Source: Herbiconiux oxytropis (GTDB lineage: Bacteria; Actinomycetota; Actinomycetes; Actinomycetales; Microbacteriaceae). Taken from it: a stretch of 64,000 nucleotides of DNA. Position 1 is the first letter of the stretch, and every line of letters begins with the position of its first letter. Shown here piece after piece: positions 63,565 to 64,000 of this stretch. A program made the translations under genes and the position numbers. The notes beneath the pieces were generated by a model. The model saw only the letters and a program-made list of their open reading frames with translations, was not told where the DNA came from and ran no database searches. Location of the stretch: contig NZ_JANLCK010000007.1 in NCBI RefSeq assembly GCF_024979315.1, positions 1 through 64,000 on the forward strand. The letters are read 5' to 3'.

Positions 63565-64000
63565 GTGACGCTGCAGATCGCGACCGACGTCGACGGTGTC
63601 GCCACGAGCAGCGCCCTCGCCCGTGGTGGGACCTGGCTCGCCTCGGTCTTCCTCGGCGCGACCTTCGTCATCGCCGCGCTCTTCATCCCCGTCACGGGCC
63701 GCTTCGAGATCGCCGTCGGGCTCGCCGGGCTCGTCGTCACCGGGTTCGGCGTGATCGCCGCCCTGCGCTCGACGGGCTTCGCGCGCGCGATCGTCTTCAC
63801 GGTGGTCGCCTGCGCCGGGCTCTACGTCTTCGCGTTCATCAGCGCCTCGGTCTCGGTGAGCGAGGCGGGGAGCACCCCGTCGAGCGACTACGTGCTGCTG
63901 TCGATGCCCGAGTTCGCGGTGCTCGTGGTGGGCATCGCGGCCCGCTCGCTCGTGCGCTCGCTCACCCTGGGCACCCTCGCCCTCGTGCTCGGCCCAGGCG
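63565..64000 (+). CDS. Membrane protein, N-terminal part (3' truncated), possibly a sensor kinase
   Basis: From GTG 63565 the frame stays open for 145 residues to the end of the window. It contains about five hydrophobic segments (GTWLASVFLGATFVIAALFI, then VGLAGLVVTGFGVIAAL, AIVFTVVACAGLYVF, and others). It follows a NarL-type response regulator by 22 nt, the usual place for the cognate histidine kinase, but the catalytic part lies outside. The overlapping short frame from ATG 63539 stops after nine codons. Confidence 0.6.
   Translation, partial: MTLQIATDVDGVATSSALARGGTWLASVFLGATFVIAALFIPVTGRFEIAVGLAGLVVTGFGVIAALRSTGFARAIVFTVVACAGLYVFAFISASVSVSEAGSTPSSDYVLLSMPEFAVLVVGIAARSLVRSLTLGTLALVLGPG

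Overview
The window is about 70% G+C and contains ordinary chromosomal DNA of a high-GC Gram-positive bacterium. The class Ib nrdHIEF operon, the small SRP RNA close to dnaX-recR, the adjacent lysC-asd pair, a DUF3151 gene and frequent GTG starts all point to Actinobacteria. The gene content looks most like Microbacteriaceae, which is my inference. Genes are tightly packed on both strands. I see no rRNA, prophage, insertion sequence or CRISPR array. A recurring feature is a TANNNT -10 box followed by exactly six bases and then the start codon, the signature of leaderless transcripts, which fixes many start choices.

0-14.4 kb: the 3' end of a cell-wall-binding-repeat protein, an MFS transporter, a GlcD-like oxidase, a membrane class III cyclase-like protein overlapping an MscS channel with a cyclic-nucleotide-binding-like domain, cystathionine beta-synthase and cystathionine gamma-synthase/lyase behind a Cys-Cys leader peptide, an alditol oxidase, a secreted M1 peptidase, and a divergent EamA/MarR pair around a 26-bp palindrome. 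14.4-22.8 kb: nrdHIEF with probable NrdR and DnaA boxes, an acyltransferase, and a MacAB-like ABC export set. 22.9-33.5 kb: hydroxyacid dehydrogenase and glycerate kinase, a DHA2 exporter, a leader mini-ORF before a hypothetical gene and a P-loop-less double ABC ATPase, a CPBP protease, a PAP2 phosphatase, a MenC-like enolase-superfamily enzyme, a GNAT enzyme and a membrane protein.

33.6-42 kb: phosphoketolase, DUF3151, tRNA-Ser(GGA), an NAD(P)-binding protein, the SRP RNA, a lipoprotein, and pta-ackA. Phosphoketolase makes acetyl phosphate, which Pta and AckA interconvert with acetyl-CoA and with acetate plus ATP, so these genes form one metabolic module. 41.7-52 kb: a TetR-GNAT fusion divergent from another GNAT gene, then dnaX, recR, a family A DNA polymerase, lysC and asd. 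52-64 kb: an SGNH hydrolase followed by a signalling and surface-polysaccharide block. That block has an apparently intact GGDEF-EAL protein, a GH6 glycosidase, an OmpR-type regulator, a His-less HPt-like protein, a processive GT2 synthase, a lipoprotein, a degenerate GGDEF protein, a PAS histidine kinase, a LuxR-like regulator and a truncated membrane protein.

The most unusual items are the cyclase/channel pair in which both partners have lost key ligand residues, the Cys-Cys leader peptide with its hairpin, the ABC ATPase without Walker A lysines, the TetR-acetyltransferase fusion, and the c-di-GMP/polysaccharide block with degenerate partners.
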